NCBI GenBank assembly: GCA_947396885.1
Contig: OX377205.1
Span: 62,282,969-62,346,968 of the forward strand
DNA: 64,000 nt
Origin: Heligmosomoides polygyrus polygyrus
Taxonomy: Eukaryota; Nematoda; Chromadorea; Rhabditida; Heligmosomidae
Direction: 5' to 3'
Part shown: in pieces, positions 44,931-56,540 of the stretch
Layout of the letters: each line of letters opens with the position of its first letter
How positions within the stretch are numbered: the first letter of the stretch is position 1
Notes under the pieces: generated by a model
Told to the model about the DNA's origin: nothing
What the model saw: the letters and a program-made list of their open reading frames with translations, nothing else
The model's database searches: none
Position numbers and translations under genes: made by a program

Positions 44931-45205
44931 TGTGTAGGCTTCCGTTCCCTCTAACACAAAATTAATTAATAATCCGTTTATTCGTAATTGTACAATTAAA
45001 GGCGAGCTACCAGAGCGGAGAAACTCAACAAGACTGAGACCGCGAGGGCGGTCCTTCTAGAATACAAAGGAGACGTCTTGTACTTTCTGTTATCAAGGAA
45101 GAAGGCAATGTAGGCGAACTGTGAATGCACTATTTTTGTGTCCATCTGAGGTCTCACCGGTGTGAACTCTTGAAAAAGTAGCGGCAGCTGGTGCGTGCCG
45201 CAACA
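44931..45205 (-). repeat. Element II 3' LTR, right copy
   Basis: In plus orientation it is TGTGTAGGCTTCC to GCCGCAACA, 275 bp. It shares several bases with 31810-32075 that differ from the two 5' LTRs, such as CGCGAGGGCGG against CRYGGGCGG. Confidence 0.88.
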
Positions 45206-45859
45206 CTCCCGGGCGCAAAACTTTTAAAAGTACCTTGTAATAATGAAAAGTGAGTATAGTGGTAAGTATACATGTGAGTAGCAAATTGATCAGCTCAACA
45301 TGTGATCAGTGAGTAATTGGATGAGTATGGCGGTAGGTAGGAGGAGTAATTACGCGGGATAATATCTACTTCTATTTGTTTATTTTGTTGCCCTCGGCGG
45401 CCGGATGACCCACAAAGACTAGGGTTGCCACGACCGGCTCCACCACCGAATTTATTAATGACAGGCGTGTTTGCTGCGCAATTAGAAGCGCCTGTGCGAG
45501 GCTAAAGACACCGACATCAACAGCGTATGTGATGGGGTGATCCTCACCAGGCGTTTAAGGGCTACCTAGTGGATGTGAGTGACTCGTGAGGAGGGCGTGT
45601 GCGTGAGGTGTGAATAGTAATTCCGCGTTTACAATGTGTTAAGTGGAGAGTTGATACAATGCGAACATTTTGAGGAGCAATGTGAACTTATGTAGTTCTA
45701 TGCAATACAGAGTGTGACGTATTACAATGAAGTATAGAACGAAATACCAACACCAACTGCGAGATACTTGGAGAGACAAACTTGAGTGAAACAAGGGAAG
45801 GACACTAGAGTAATGTGGGCAACAATGATGATGGTAATGTATTGTAAACCCTGAAACAA

Positions 45860-46326
45860 AGAGCACAATCTTTACTCAGCTCTGTGGCGCTTCTGAGGCT
45901 GAATTGGTCTGCTTCTTTCGCTACAGAGGATTGCATGATGATTCCCTCCGCAGAAGTGACACTTCTGCTGGCACGTACCATGTGCTGGCGCTAGACATGA
46001 GATGCACTTATTCAGATCTCGTAGGAGCGGCCAGCGAGCTATAGTGCCCGAATAGGCGGTGCAGGTAGATGACGTGTGACCGCTATCACTGTCGCCTTCG
46101 CAGAATATGCACGGATGTCGAGGGGTGTGAAAGTGAGTAAAGTGTCCACTTTGCTGTCGAGTGCCGCTAACTTGTCCTGTAGATCTTTGATGGAGGATGG
46201 GATAAGGTTCAGTGTTAGACGACTGGAAACTTCAAAGGTGTCGGAATGGAGCGTTGACGCCAGACCAGTCGCGAGTGCGTCATCGTGTTTCGGCGCGCCA
46301 TCAGAAGAGACCAGATGTTTCGGCAT
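45860..46326 (-). pseudogene. Post-envelope zinc-knuckle ORF of element II, right copy
   Basis: It is homologous to 33193-32740. The first frame, 46326-46039, again has SIKDLQDKLAALDSKVD and the same shift before the knuckles. The third knuckle with its HH-x3-C form is readable near 45945. The same acceptor-like ATTCAG lies upstream (near 46355). Function unknown, probably nucleic-acid binding. Confidence 0.6.
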
Positions 46327-46389
46327 AGCAAGGGAGGGGTTCTGTTTAGACTGAATGGAGAACGATACGAGGGGCGTGGAGTGTTTTCT

Positions 46390-48605
46390 TTATGTGTTTA
46401 GAAGCTTCGGTTGTGCGCAAGCGACGAGCGACAGAAGCGAGGGTCCAAGCGTCACTGCCTCAGAGACCGTGTTGTTTGGCAGATGGTGACCAAAGTGCCC
46501 CGAATGCATGCGAAAAGCAACTGTAGGACTAATTCTACAACCGTAATCGCCAGTTTTAGCGCTGCAATTATGGCAGCTGGACCGACCTAACAAGGTAACT
46601 GTTGCAAACATTGCTATCGTAGACTTCCAATCTGTAAAAAAGTAAGGAATAGGGGACGCATATCAGGATAATATATATACTGATATACTTGTCCACTTGG
46701 TGGGGTTGCTTGAATTTTGTCTGATTGAGAAGATTTCCTCATCAGGGATGGTGTTGTGGTATAGAAGTGTACCGACGAGGGTTACTTTTGAGTTCTTTCC
46801 TCCAAATTGGAGCGAGCATACTTCTTCTACGTGAGCCACGTTGTATTCTAGTGTCAAGAATGTTTCATTGCCAGCTGAGCACGGTATTAGAAACGATTGT
46901 TCTTTGTACTCCAGCACTACTTCTTGTGCTTTGCCGGACATACAGTACGTCGTTACTTTCGCTGCTTCGAAGCAACTGTAGCAACCCGTTACCGCGCTCA
47001 CGTGTAGGGAACATGGAGTATCTGTCACAAGCTCATTTATTTAATTTATTCAAAAATTCCGAGAAGAGCAATGTTTCTCAGAATATATTCATATTGAACG
47101 GAACTTTATTTGAACTTACTTTTTATTCATATAATCAAGCTGAGAGAGCTCGATTTGCTTTTTGGTGGAAATGAGGAGTATAACTTCTGCTTCTTCCGTA
47201 TCCGCTACGATTGTGTTGGATGTTGTCAGATTGAGCTGAGATGTTATGATTGGCTGCTTTTTTGTGGAATTTTTCAACCCATGAAATGTGTTTTGTGGGC
47301 AAACGCATTGCACTGCTTTTACACCTGTGGCGCATGCGCAGATTAGATCGTTGTGACACTTCCTAAATTGTTTTGTGGCTGTGTGCTAATCTGGACACTT
47401 AACAGGAATCTTGAATAGGTTATCTAGCATGATGTGCTTCGTTAACGATTGAGCAAGTCATTGTTCTGGAAGTGGAAGCGAACTCTGTTCAGAAATAACC
47501 TTCATGTTCCATCCACTCATAATAGTTTGCGCATAGGGTTGTAGCTCTGCGGTAGCTTTCCAGGTGCCGTTGAAACAAGAAACCTCCACGCTTACGTGTG
47601 CTCTGAGGTTCCATGAGGAGCACTTAAAAATGTGATACACATTGTCGTTGCGAGGCATCTGCGCAATACGGTAAAGCATGCACGCCGGGAGAGACAATAC
47701 TGGAAGGCAGCCGCATGCTATTCCACCGCAAAGGGAGCTACACATAGTGTAGCCAGGATATCTTCCTGCTTCTGCCAGTTCTGGGATAGTTTCATTATGG
47801 CCCACGTTTGCGCACTTATTCCAGCTTTTTTTTCTAGGCAGGAGCCCATAAAATGGCAACGCTTTTCATAGTACACTTTTGAGTACGTATCTCTTGTATA
47901 AAATAGAGTCTGTTTCTTGCAGGCCTGGCTTATTCGCTCAAATCTAATTTTGAGACTACCAATAGTTTTGTTGCGATGCTGCAGGTTGATGCATGCCTCC
48001 TTATTGAGTTTGTTGAAGAGGAACTCATGCTCATATTCGAATGTGCAGAAATTTATGTCATTGCAGATGAGCTCCGTGTTCTGTCGCATGTGCGTGTGTT
48101 GGCAAGAGCTAACACCTGCTGCAAAGAGCAACACAGTAATGGTAGCAATTGTTACAAATGTGGATGGTTTAAGTGTGAAATGCACCGTTGTAGCGGCGTT
48201 ATATGTTATTTGCTCTTGGGATTATCTCTTTTTGATTATTTTCTTTGCAAGAACCATGGATGTTGTGAGCAGCATTACAATTGTTAATATAACGCCTGCT
48301 GTCAGAATTGCTTCGAGTGGTGAGCAGTGTGGATTGCCCAGGAGAGCTAATGTGAAAACGGTTTTGTCGTGACAGAATGATTGCCTTTTGCAGATTTCTT
48401 TATGAAGGAGAGTTGTATCATTAAAGTGACTGGAGACTGTGACAATGATGTTCTCGTCATGAACAGATGGTGGAAGTATGACGGACGACGTTCTATTTCC
48501 CGTCATGTTCTGGCATGCATTCTTGAAGCAGAGTGTATAGGACTCTGATACTGGGTTTAGTAAAACGGTTCCTTCTTCACACATTATAGGATCCGCACGG
48601 CCCAC
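46390..48605 (-). pseudogene. env: Envelope gene of element II, right copy, broken
   Basis: The pieces in order on the minus strand are 48605-48222 (N-terminal ectodomain ending in a hydrophobic TAGVILTIVMLLTTSM segment), 48185-47718 (cysteine-containing part), 47859-47458 (CGGIACGCLPVLSLPACM, like the CGGPGCDCFYPSSGC block of element A), 47313-47116 and 47028-46663 (GCYSC block), then a shortened membrane region. The shared CGG-x-(A/P)-C-x-C block supports common ancestry with the element A envelope. Frame changes prevent a full protein. About 24 bases of the membrane region present near 33450 are missing here near 46585. Confidence 0.7.
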
Positions 48606-49276
48606 GATGGCCAGGAGAAGGAGAACAGCGGAAAAAGTAGCGTTTTGGTGAAGATGCTGACGTTACTTGTGGTGGTTCGTTCTTCACGCTGATCTTCATC
48701 AGTAGTGTTGTAATACCTGACGTTCTCCTTTGCCCTTCTTGGAAGTGACACACGACGAGGGGATTGTGCGATGCGCTCTAATTCACTGTCTTTCTTATTT
48801 GTCTCGTTGCTGATTTTGGATCCTCGAATCTCAAGCGGGATTAGCTTCGATATGGGACAAAGGGAAATGTCTCCTGATGATGTAAGAATCTTGGCCGTTC
48901 GAACTAAACCATCAGATCCTTTTATTAATTCTAATATACGTCCAAGAGGCCAGTTGCTGCGTGGAACAGGTGCATCCTGTTGCACAAGTACAACTTCGCC
49001 CCATTCTGGATGCAGACGTGAGGAGTGTTTCTTCTGACTCGAAACTGTGTTATGCATATCGCGGAGTTCTGTTAAATATTCATTTTGCCACTTGGCCCAG
49101 AAATGGTTTGCCATGTGCTCTGCGAACTGCAGCGCTTCTCTTGCCTGCTTTACCGTTTGGATTGCTGTATGTTCGTAAGCAGGATCATTTTGCTCATACT
49201 CATCTCCGCTTTGGGGAAGAGCAAATTTTACGTTACCTTGTAGGAAGTCAACAGGACGTAAGAGGAGTGTTGCCAC
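48584..49276 (-). pseudogene. Pol tail fused to envelope N-terminus, right copy
   Basis: A 230-aa frame begins at the LLRPVDFLQGN block, passes the DUF5641-like region (GEVVLVQQDAP, NWPLGRILEL) and the basic SPRRVSLPRRAKE stretch, and runs into a hydrophobic envelope start (LLFPLFSFSWPSW). It shows that Pol and Env share a frame in this family. It then stops at an in-frame lesion near 48590. Confidence 0.75.
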
Positions 49277-49765
49277 AAAACCGGAGAAGATCGCGGTATT
49301 CCGGATCTATGCGAATTTGGGTGAATGCTGCCTGTATATCAGCCCTGATGAGTGTTTTACACCAACGGCTGACAAGAGAATGTCCTGTATTTCGTTAGCA
49401 AAACTTTCCCCAGTGTGCATGACATCGTTCAAGGAATGTTTGCCTTTTGCTTTGGAAGAGGCGTCGAAAACTATTCTAGGTGGTGTTGGTTTGTCACTTC
49501 TCCATACACCTGAATGAAGTAAGTAGAATGTGGTCTAGTCCGCACAGTATCGCTCCGCAGGAGGGACTTCCTCTATGATGTCATTGGTTCGGTACTATTC
49601 AATAATTTCCGGATACCATAGTTTTTATCATGGTGGCTTTTGTGAAACTTATAAAGAGCGTTTAAGCGCGAAGCCGCCACATTGTAATTGTGTTCTAAGT
49701 CCAACACGTTGTCTTTTAACGGAAACGGTGTTGTGATTGCACCTACTTTAATAGTGATGCGATTA

Positions 49766-50419
49766 TCAAAACTTCATGTAGTCGTAAGCGGTGTCGTTTG
49801 TTTTGTACTCATCCGTGGATATGCCCATTCCCTCAAGTTTGTGCATATCACGTAGCTCCTGCTTTATGTCAACTGTTTGCGGGCATGCTACTACAGAGAG
49901 CTGAGAACGACGATTGTTTCCTTTCGCCGTGATTGAGCATCCGAACAGTGCTGGGCCGAAAATAGTGTTTTGCGCAAGCAGCCCTGATGGTAGTCTAACG
50001 GGAGGGCTGTTCAACATAACTACTTGCTCGTACGATCCAACTCCAATGAGAATGGAGGGTTTAACGAATTCAGCGTTTATAATGGTGTTTGAGAGGAAAA
50101 TGCTATTGTCTCTCAGGAATTGAACGTCTGAAACCGTTAGCTTGGCTGCTGGGAAGGCATTTATGAGCACTGGTTTGGTGCTGAGTGTGAGTGAAATGGT
50201 ATTACCGAAACGTGTTCTGAAAACCGCTGATGTTTGTTGGGCCATATATGTCTCACTTTTACCTCCAATGCCATGCATTATGCATTGATAAGGTTCACCT
50301 GGTTGTAGTCTAAACGCATTGGCTAGACTGGCTTTAATTAGATTGCATTGAGCTCCTAGGTCTAGAAATTTTTCAAAGGAATTTGTGCGATTGTTTCTTG
50401 TCTGAGCTTCGGCGGTCAT
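49766..50419 (-). pseudogene. Aspartic protease region of element II, right copy
   Basis: A 217-aa frame has FLDLGAQCNLI where BEL/Pao proteases have LLDTGAQ, so the catalytic triad is D-L-G here. The rest of the domain (SILIGVGSYEQVVM, RLPSGLLAQNTIFG, LFGCSI) is well kept. It ends before the RT start. The Thr-to-Leu change suggests an inactive protease. Confidence 0.75.
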
Positions 50420-50472
50420 AAGAATGAGCTGTTTTCCGGTGATTCTGTCCTCCGTTACATTGGAGAAACTCG

Positions 50473-52070
50473 CTATCGTGTTTTCCTTATGTTCGTGTGT
50501 TGCAGATAGTTGTTTTTATCCGTCACAGTACAGTTGGATTGGCTGCTGCTGGTACTAACTTCAGTAGGCTTAGTTTTTTTTCTTTTGATTAGTAGAGAAA
50601 AGAAGCTGACTATTTTCTGGTCAATTACCCCTTTCCTTAGATTGTCGGACGTCCTCTTTAGTGCATAGTGTGATGTTGTGATCCTTTTGCATTCGGGGCA
50701 ACTTCTGAGAGTGTAGTCGCGGCTCCTGTGGTCCAGTGCAAAGCGTTTCCAACATGCTGACTGACCCCTCAGTGCGTTTCTCTGCGATCGATTGCGGTCC
50801 GAAAAGTACGGCACTCCTTGGTTTGATCGTTGGATCTGGGCAAAACAGGCATTGTTCTGCCGCAGATGGTTTTGGGTGTCGTGAAGGGTCGGTATTGCAT
50901 AATCCTTTTCCCCTCAGCGATTTGAATCGGCGCTCGAAGCGCGCTGTGGAAGAAACTTCCTCGCCGAGCTCCTCCAGCAGTATGCCTACGGTCAACTGCG
51001 AGCCTTGTCTTTCCCTTTTCATACAGCCTCTTATAATTTCATAAGGAAATTTTGCAAAAATAGTGTCTATCCATAATGGATCGTGCCTTTCCCTTATGTC
51101 GTATCGTGTGGTGACCATTTGGAAGACAAGATCATTGACCTTTTCGAGCGTTTCGACACATTTTTCGCCCCCTGTGTTGGCGGCCTGTGACCTGTTGTAT
51201 GACGATCTGTGACCTGTTGTCCCCTTTGTTTCCATATTTTTTGTGTAGCACGTCCAGAATCAGGCTATAATTGGAAGCCTCCATTGGGATGCCTTTGATG
51301 GCATTTTGTGCCTTTCCGCGTATTGCGTCCTTAAGGTAGAGAGTTTTCTCCAATTCTCCTAGTTGTGCATTTTGATCGACTACGAGAGAATATGCGTCCC
51401 AGAATTCATCCCATGAATCGTCTTCTTCGTCAAAATGCGGTAGTTTAATTTGTGGGTACTTGATCTTTAACGTCGGCGATAGTACCATCTGTTATGCTTC
51501 TTGCTCATGTGGTTCAAGACCCGAGTGGGCCGTCATGTGCTGCTGCGTCGGCGGTCGGTTACTTTGAAGTAGACCACATGGATCGATTTCCTCATATGCG
51601 TCCCAACTGTCGATTTCTCCTCTGCTTTCGGGACCGTTCCGGACCAGTGGAATACGAGTAATTTGCAGCATTTCCCATTGAGTCTGTATTTCTCGAGTTC
51701 TGGTTTTTAGAGCCATCACTGTTTTCGCTTCTTGCTTGAGTGAGCGGAAATTGACTTTATGTTTGAGTAGTGTTTGTTTGTTTGTTTATGTTCTTCTATT
51801 TCTGCTAACATTTGCTTTTTCTCTCCTTTTGAGGCCTCTGAATAGGTGCTCATTATGAATAGGTGCTAGACATCTTGCATTGATGACAGTTTTCCTTCAA
51901 TGTTTTCCAGTGCCGTTTGCAGTTCGCATAGTCCTTCCTGACAGTAGACTTGTATTTTTTGATCCTCTGTGGGTGGTTTACTAGGCTCTGGCCTTGTAAT
52001 ATTCAATCACTTCTTTGAGGATAGTCGATTCATCCTCCAGAGATTGGAGGAGAAGGGTAATTTTACTCAT
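50473..52070 (-). pseudogene. Gag of element II, right copy, broken
   Basis: The likely start is the ATG at 52070. The DUF1759-like part reads IKLPHFDEEDDSWDEFWDAY (51488-51132), followed by a 204-aa frame (51235-50621) with QLTVGILLEELGEEV and a damaged knuckle region (CLFCPDP, ETLCTGPQEP). Stops near 51990 and 51840 and frame changes remove a complete product. Confidence 0.75.
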
Positions 52071-52214
52071 ATTGCTGTTATTCAGCGTTGAGTTTCTTTT
52101 TTTTCTGTAGAAAATCAGCGGTTCTTAGCCTTATGAGGGAGAACAACCTGATTTGAAGATGCCACGCGGGTCTTTATTATTGGTGCTTGTTAAATGGCCG
52201 ATCACCAGAAATGT

Positions 52215-52489
52215 TGTGTGGGCTTCCGTTGCCTCTAACACAAAATTAATCAATAATCCGTTTATTCGTAATTGTACAATTAAAGGCGAGCTACCAGTGC
52301 GGAGAAACTCAACAAGACTGAGACCACATGGGCGGTCTTTCTAGAATACAAAGGAGATATCTTGTACTTTATGTTTTCAAGGAAGAAGACACTGTAGGCG
52401 AACTGTGAATGCACTATTTTTTTGTCCGTCTGAGGCCTCGCGGGTGTGAACTCTTGAAAAAGTAGCGGCAGCTGGTGCTTGCCGCGACA
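52215..52489 (-). repeat. Element II 5' LTR, right copy
   Basis: In plus orientation it is TGTGTGGGCTTCC to CCGCGACA, 275 bp, followed by target copy CGGTG. Confidence 0.88.
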
Positions 52490-53399
52490 CGGTGTCTAAA
52501 TCGTACTGTCGACCATGTCAAAAATCTGACATTCAGTTTGATAGGGTTCGGACCATGATTGGTGGGATAACTTCTAGCCGGCACGTTAGCCTGCTAAGAA
52601 CTCTTTACAAGAGTTCCGTCCATCGACAAGGAATTCTCTGGAAGAAAATCAGCGAAATTTTGCAAATGGCCACGAATGCTTGTGCGGTGCAACTTCGAAG
52701 CAATGCTATGGAGTTGTATTTACAGCATAGACGATACGATACAGGAGCATGTCTATCCTACGGATTGTCTACGAGGCGTATCGAGGTATCATATTGTCCA
52801 AGCCGCTATGTTGGCTTCCGTGCCTTTTCAGGAACAAGGAGGTTGACACTTCATGAACTGCAACCGAGCCCGCTCGCTTTTAGGAAAAGATAGATCCTAT
52901 CGCTTACAGCGCACAGTGAACGCATTATTCCTTGCCTGCACACTTTACGATCAAAGCCCGTTCTTTATAAATTGGTGCGCAATCTGCATTGAAATAGGCT
53001 TACTCTATGCGATAAGCTAAGCGGTAGGCTTAGGACACGTGAGCATTGTAAACCGCTGTTTTATTCTTCAAAGTATTTCGACATATTCTTGCTGCGGTGT
53101 GCATGACAATTTCGTATCTATTATACGAGGGTTGTGGCTAAGGCACTAGTGTAATTCAAGAATGCTTGCTTTAGAAGAAGATGGGCAGCAGAGTGTCTAC
53201 GGATCAGCTGATCTGTCATGACTCGTTGGAAGCATGTGAGTACTTACCTTGCTTTTCACATTCACATACTACATAGTAAAGCGCCTAGTGTATAAACTAC
53301 GAAGAAGGTTAACGAGATCACCGTGGAGCAGGGTCAAGCGTAATGTTCGGGAATCAAAGGGGGTGAGGCGCAGTCTCTCGGTTTTTGGCAGAGGACTCT

Positions 53400-55613
53400 C
53401 TCCAATTTCAGGTTTTTAGGTGATGTTTGCGCCTATTATTAAGCTTTTTTCAGGTGTGGCTACGATAGTGGGGTGACTTACAAGCATTTTTGTTTCCTGA
53501 AGTTAAGAAATGGATCTGGATATTAAACTTTTTTAATGCTGATTGTTGTACAGTGAAAAATAAAGATTTTCTGTCCGCATACTTAGTCAATGAGAGGTTT
53601 TCATTTTTCTCAGATTTTTCCAGGATTTCATGGACACGGCAGTTTTTAACCTGAAGGAGCGACATCAGCTTCCAAAATTGCAATCTATAAAATTTCAAGT
53701 GTTAATTACTGAGGACGACCTAAGTGCACTCGCTACAAGAATTTTGAAGCGCTTTTCGAAGCGATGATGGAATGGAAACGAAGGACCTGCCACGAAAATA
53801 ATTCTCTCTTTTGCAGCGAACAGCATCAGAAAGCAAAATCGTTCGCTATAAAATTTTAAGCCCATTTGACCACAGTGATAAAACTTTCTTTTTCTGAAAC
53901 GATCTTCTATCACGCGTCCCGATTTTGCATCATTTGCTAGAAATGTCGAACCCCAAATCACACGAAAGCTGTTTCATGATTTTTAGAACCTGCTTTCTAA
54001 AGCATAGAATCCACATTTACTCAGGCTTTGTGAACTTTTGAGAGGCACCAGAAATTCTCCGAGTCGTGGCAGTTTACGTACGGCTACTGCGTTTTTTCAT
54101 TGATCGCAACTGAATATGGATGGACTCCTCGCAGAAAAAAGTTCCACCTTCTGAAGAAAAAAGTATCAGAGAGCGAAACTGTACCTTAGGTCGCGATTAT
54201 TGTACGAAAAAAAAACAGCAATCTTCGATGATTACAGCGAAGTGTATTCAAAATTTTTCGTTTTTCCTGGAAAAATAAATCTTTTCTACCTGAAACTGAC
54301 CTCCTATGCAGTTGAAAATTTTCCACTAAAAGTTTTAATTTATGGTGAATGCACAGTGAAAAAACCATGATTTTCTGAATCGAACAGGTTGGATCGACCT
54401 TTGGTCGATTTGGCTCCGACGTCATTGGAGCGACAAAATTGCACGTTCACAAAATTTATCATAAATTGGTAGGTTTTTTAAAGTTTGAAAAATCCAAGTT
54501 TTTTGAAAACTAGAGGAAATATGCTTTTTGCGACATAAGAAGCAGCGTTCAAGAATAAGGTCTTCATGCGGGGCGGGTAGGGTTCAATTTCTGACCAAAA
54601 AAAAGTTGAAAAGATTTTGAATAATTAAACATAACTCGGTAAGTTTTTTGAATTTTCAAATAACCACAAGTTTTTTTAAAACTAGAAAAATGTGCTTTCT
54701 TACCACGTATAAATCATTTTTGAAGAAAGGGTATTCATGCGGGGCGGGGGTTCGATTTTTTAAATACTTGCCAAAAATCGAATCCCCCGCCCCGGCATGA
54801 AGATCCCCTTTTTCAAGAAAGATTTATACATTGTGAGAAACGCATTTCCTCTAGTTTTCAAAAAGTTCTTGGCTTTCTTGATTTTTCGAACACTTACCGA
54901 GTTACGATTAATTATTTAAAATCTTTTCAAGTTTTTTTGGTCAGAAAGACCTACTCTTGAACGATGCTTCTTATGTCGCAAAAGCATATTTCTTCTAGTT
55001 TTCAAAAAGAACTTGGCTTCTTCAAACTTTGAAAAACTTACCGATTGATGATAATTTTTGTGAACGTGCAATTTTGTCGCTCCAATGACGTCGGAGACAA
55101 ATCGACCTGAGGTTCGATTCAGAAAATCATGGTTTTTTCACTGTGCATTCATCATAAATTGAAACTTTTAGTGGGAAATTTTCAACTGCATAGGAGGCCA
55201 GTTTCAGGTAGAAAAGATTTATCTTTTCAGGAAAATCAAAAAATTTTGAATACAATTCGCTCTAATCATCGAAGATTGCTGCAAAGAAGCCTGTTTTTTT
55301 ACTGTGCAATAATCACGACCTAAAGCACAGTTTCGCTCTCTGGTGCTTTTTTCTTCAGAAGGTAGAATTTTTCCCGCGAGAAGTCCATCCCTCAGTTGCG
55401 TTTCCGTCGACGATTCGAAGAGTGCCTCAAAAATTTTTGTAGGGAGATGTCTCATGTCAGTCTTAGCAATTAACACCCGATTCTTTAGAGGGTACACTTT
55501 CTGATGCAGATGTTGGTCCTTCAGCTAGAATTGGAGGTGTCGTATGCATGAGAACCTTGGAAAATCTGAAAAGATGAAGTCGTTGCGGTTACTTCGAGAA
55601 CTACTGGCAAACT
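53400..55613. repeat. Palindromic repeat family, copy C (about 2.2 kb)
   Basis: It is collinear with copy B, with the centre near 54782 between GGGGTTCGATT and AATCGAATCCCC. Its first 100 bases (53411-53505), absent from copy B, match copy A1 at 15455-15515 (CAGGTGTRGC, TTACAAGCAT), so they are ancestral. Confidence 0.88.
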
Positions 55614-56540
55614 TCTTTATTTCTAGCTGTAGAACAATCGAAATATTATTATTGTACAGCTCATTCAAAAGTTGATCATCGTTTTTTCAAAAAAAATCAG
55701 TTCGAACAATCAGTAAATAACGCATCTCTTTCTGTGGACGACTACCGTTGTGTTGATGCTGAAACTGAAAAGAAGAACCTATTAAAGGGTACAAAAAGCA
55801 TAAAGTAAAATAGCATAAAATTTCAACACAAATAAGAAATAAAACGGTGATTTAGACAAGGAAGGGGGTCGTACCAAATCCGCTGTAGGAGGGGGGGGGT
55901 CGTAAATTTTCGGCAAAAATCGAACCCCACGCTTGACCCTGCCGTGGAGATTCTCAAAGTGTCCTATATAGAATTGTAGGGCGTTGTCTGAGAAGCGGCG
56001 TCGTTGCTTCCAAATTTCCTGCGGACCTAATAACCTTGGTGGGTCAAAAAAATCAGAAAACTGTAGCGCTTCAGTACGGGCTGATAACACAGAACAGAAG
56101 CCTGGAATACTCTTGTCATGCCCATGAATAGGTGCAACCAAACGCTACAATTGCGGGAGGAGGCGCAATAGAGAAAATCTGCAGTTTTCGATGCATGCAA
56201 CTGCAACGATGGGTAGCACGACGCGGTGTCTATTGTTTTTACCCCCTACGGACCATCAGCAAACCATCAGCAGCTACGTATTGCATACGGTGGATTGCAG
56301 ACGCCGCATTTCCATCCTCTTAGGTTTTTTTTCAGCTAAGGACTGTGTAGTTGCCCGCCCAACACTGTCACCGCGACCCGTCCCTGGCGCGACGCGGAAG
56401 TAAACCAAAGGCCTTGGAACCCGTTTATACTTCGGCGCAGAACGACGGCTGCGGGCGCTGCCGGCTGCGGGCATCGGCATGACTCATCGAAGGCTAGAGC
56501 ACATACAGTCTGCCCGCGCCACTGAAGCGGCGAAGGCAGT
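55614..56540. other. Unassigned sequence
   Basis: No gene is seen. A G-run near 55893 with GTCGTAAATTTTCGGCAAAAATCG faintly recalls the palindromic family. 56410-56475 is GC-rich. Confidence 0.4.

Larger units (their letters stand above)
44931..52489 (-). mobile_element. BEL/Pao element II, right copy, internally deleted
   Basis: LTRs lie at 44931-45205 and 52215-52489, with exact 5-bp target copies CGGTG at 44926-44930 and 52490-52494. The content and internal RT-to-integrase deletion equal those of the left copy. Several frames are longer here, notably protease and envelope, so this copy is the better reference. Confidence 0.92.
44853..55613. repeat. Tandem segmental duplication, right copy (10.8 kb)
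   Basis: It is collinear with 31731-43662. It lacks the hAT-like insertion and the 82-bp env duplication, but keeps ~90 bases of the palindrome that copy B has lost. Confidence 0.92.
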
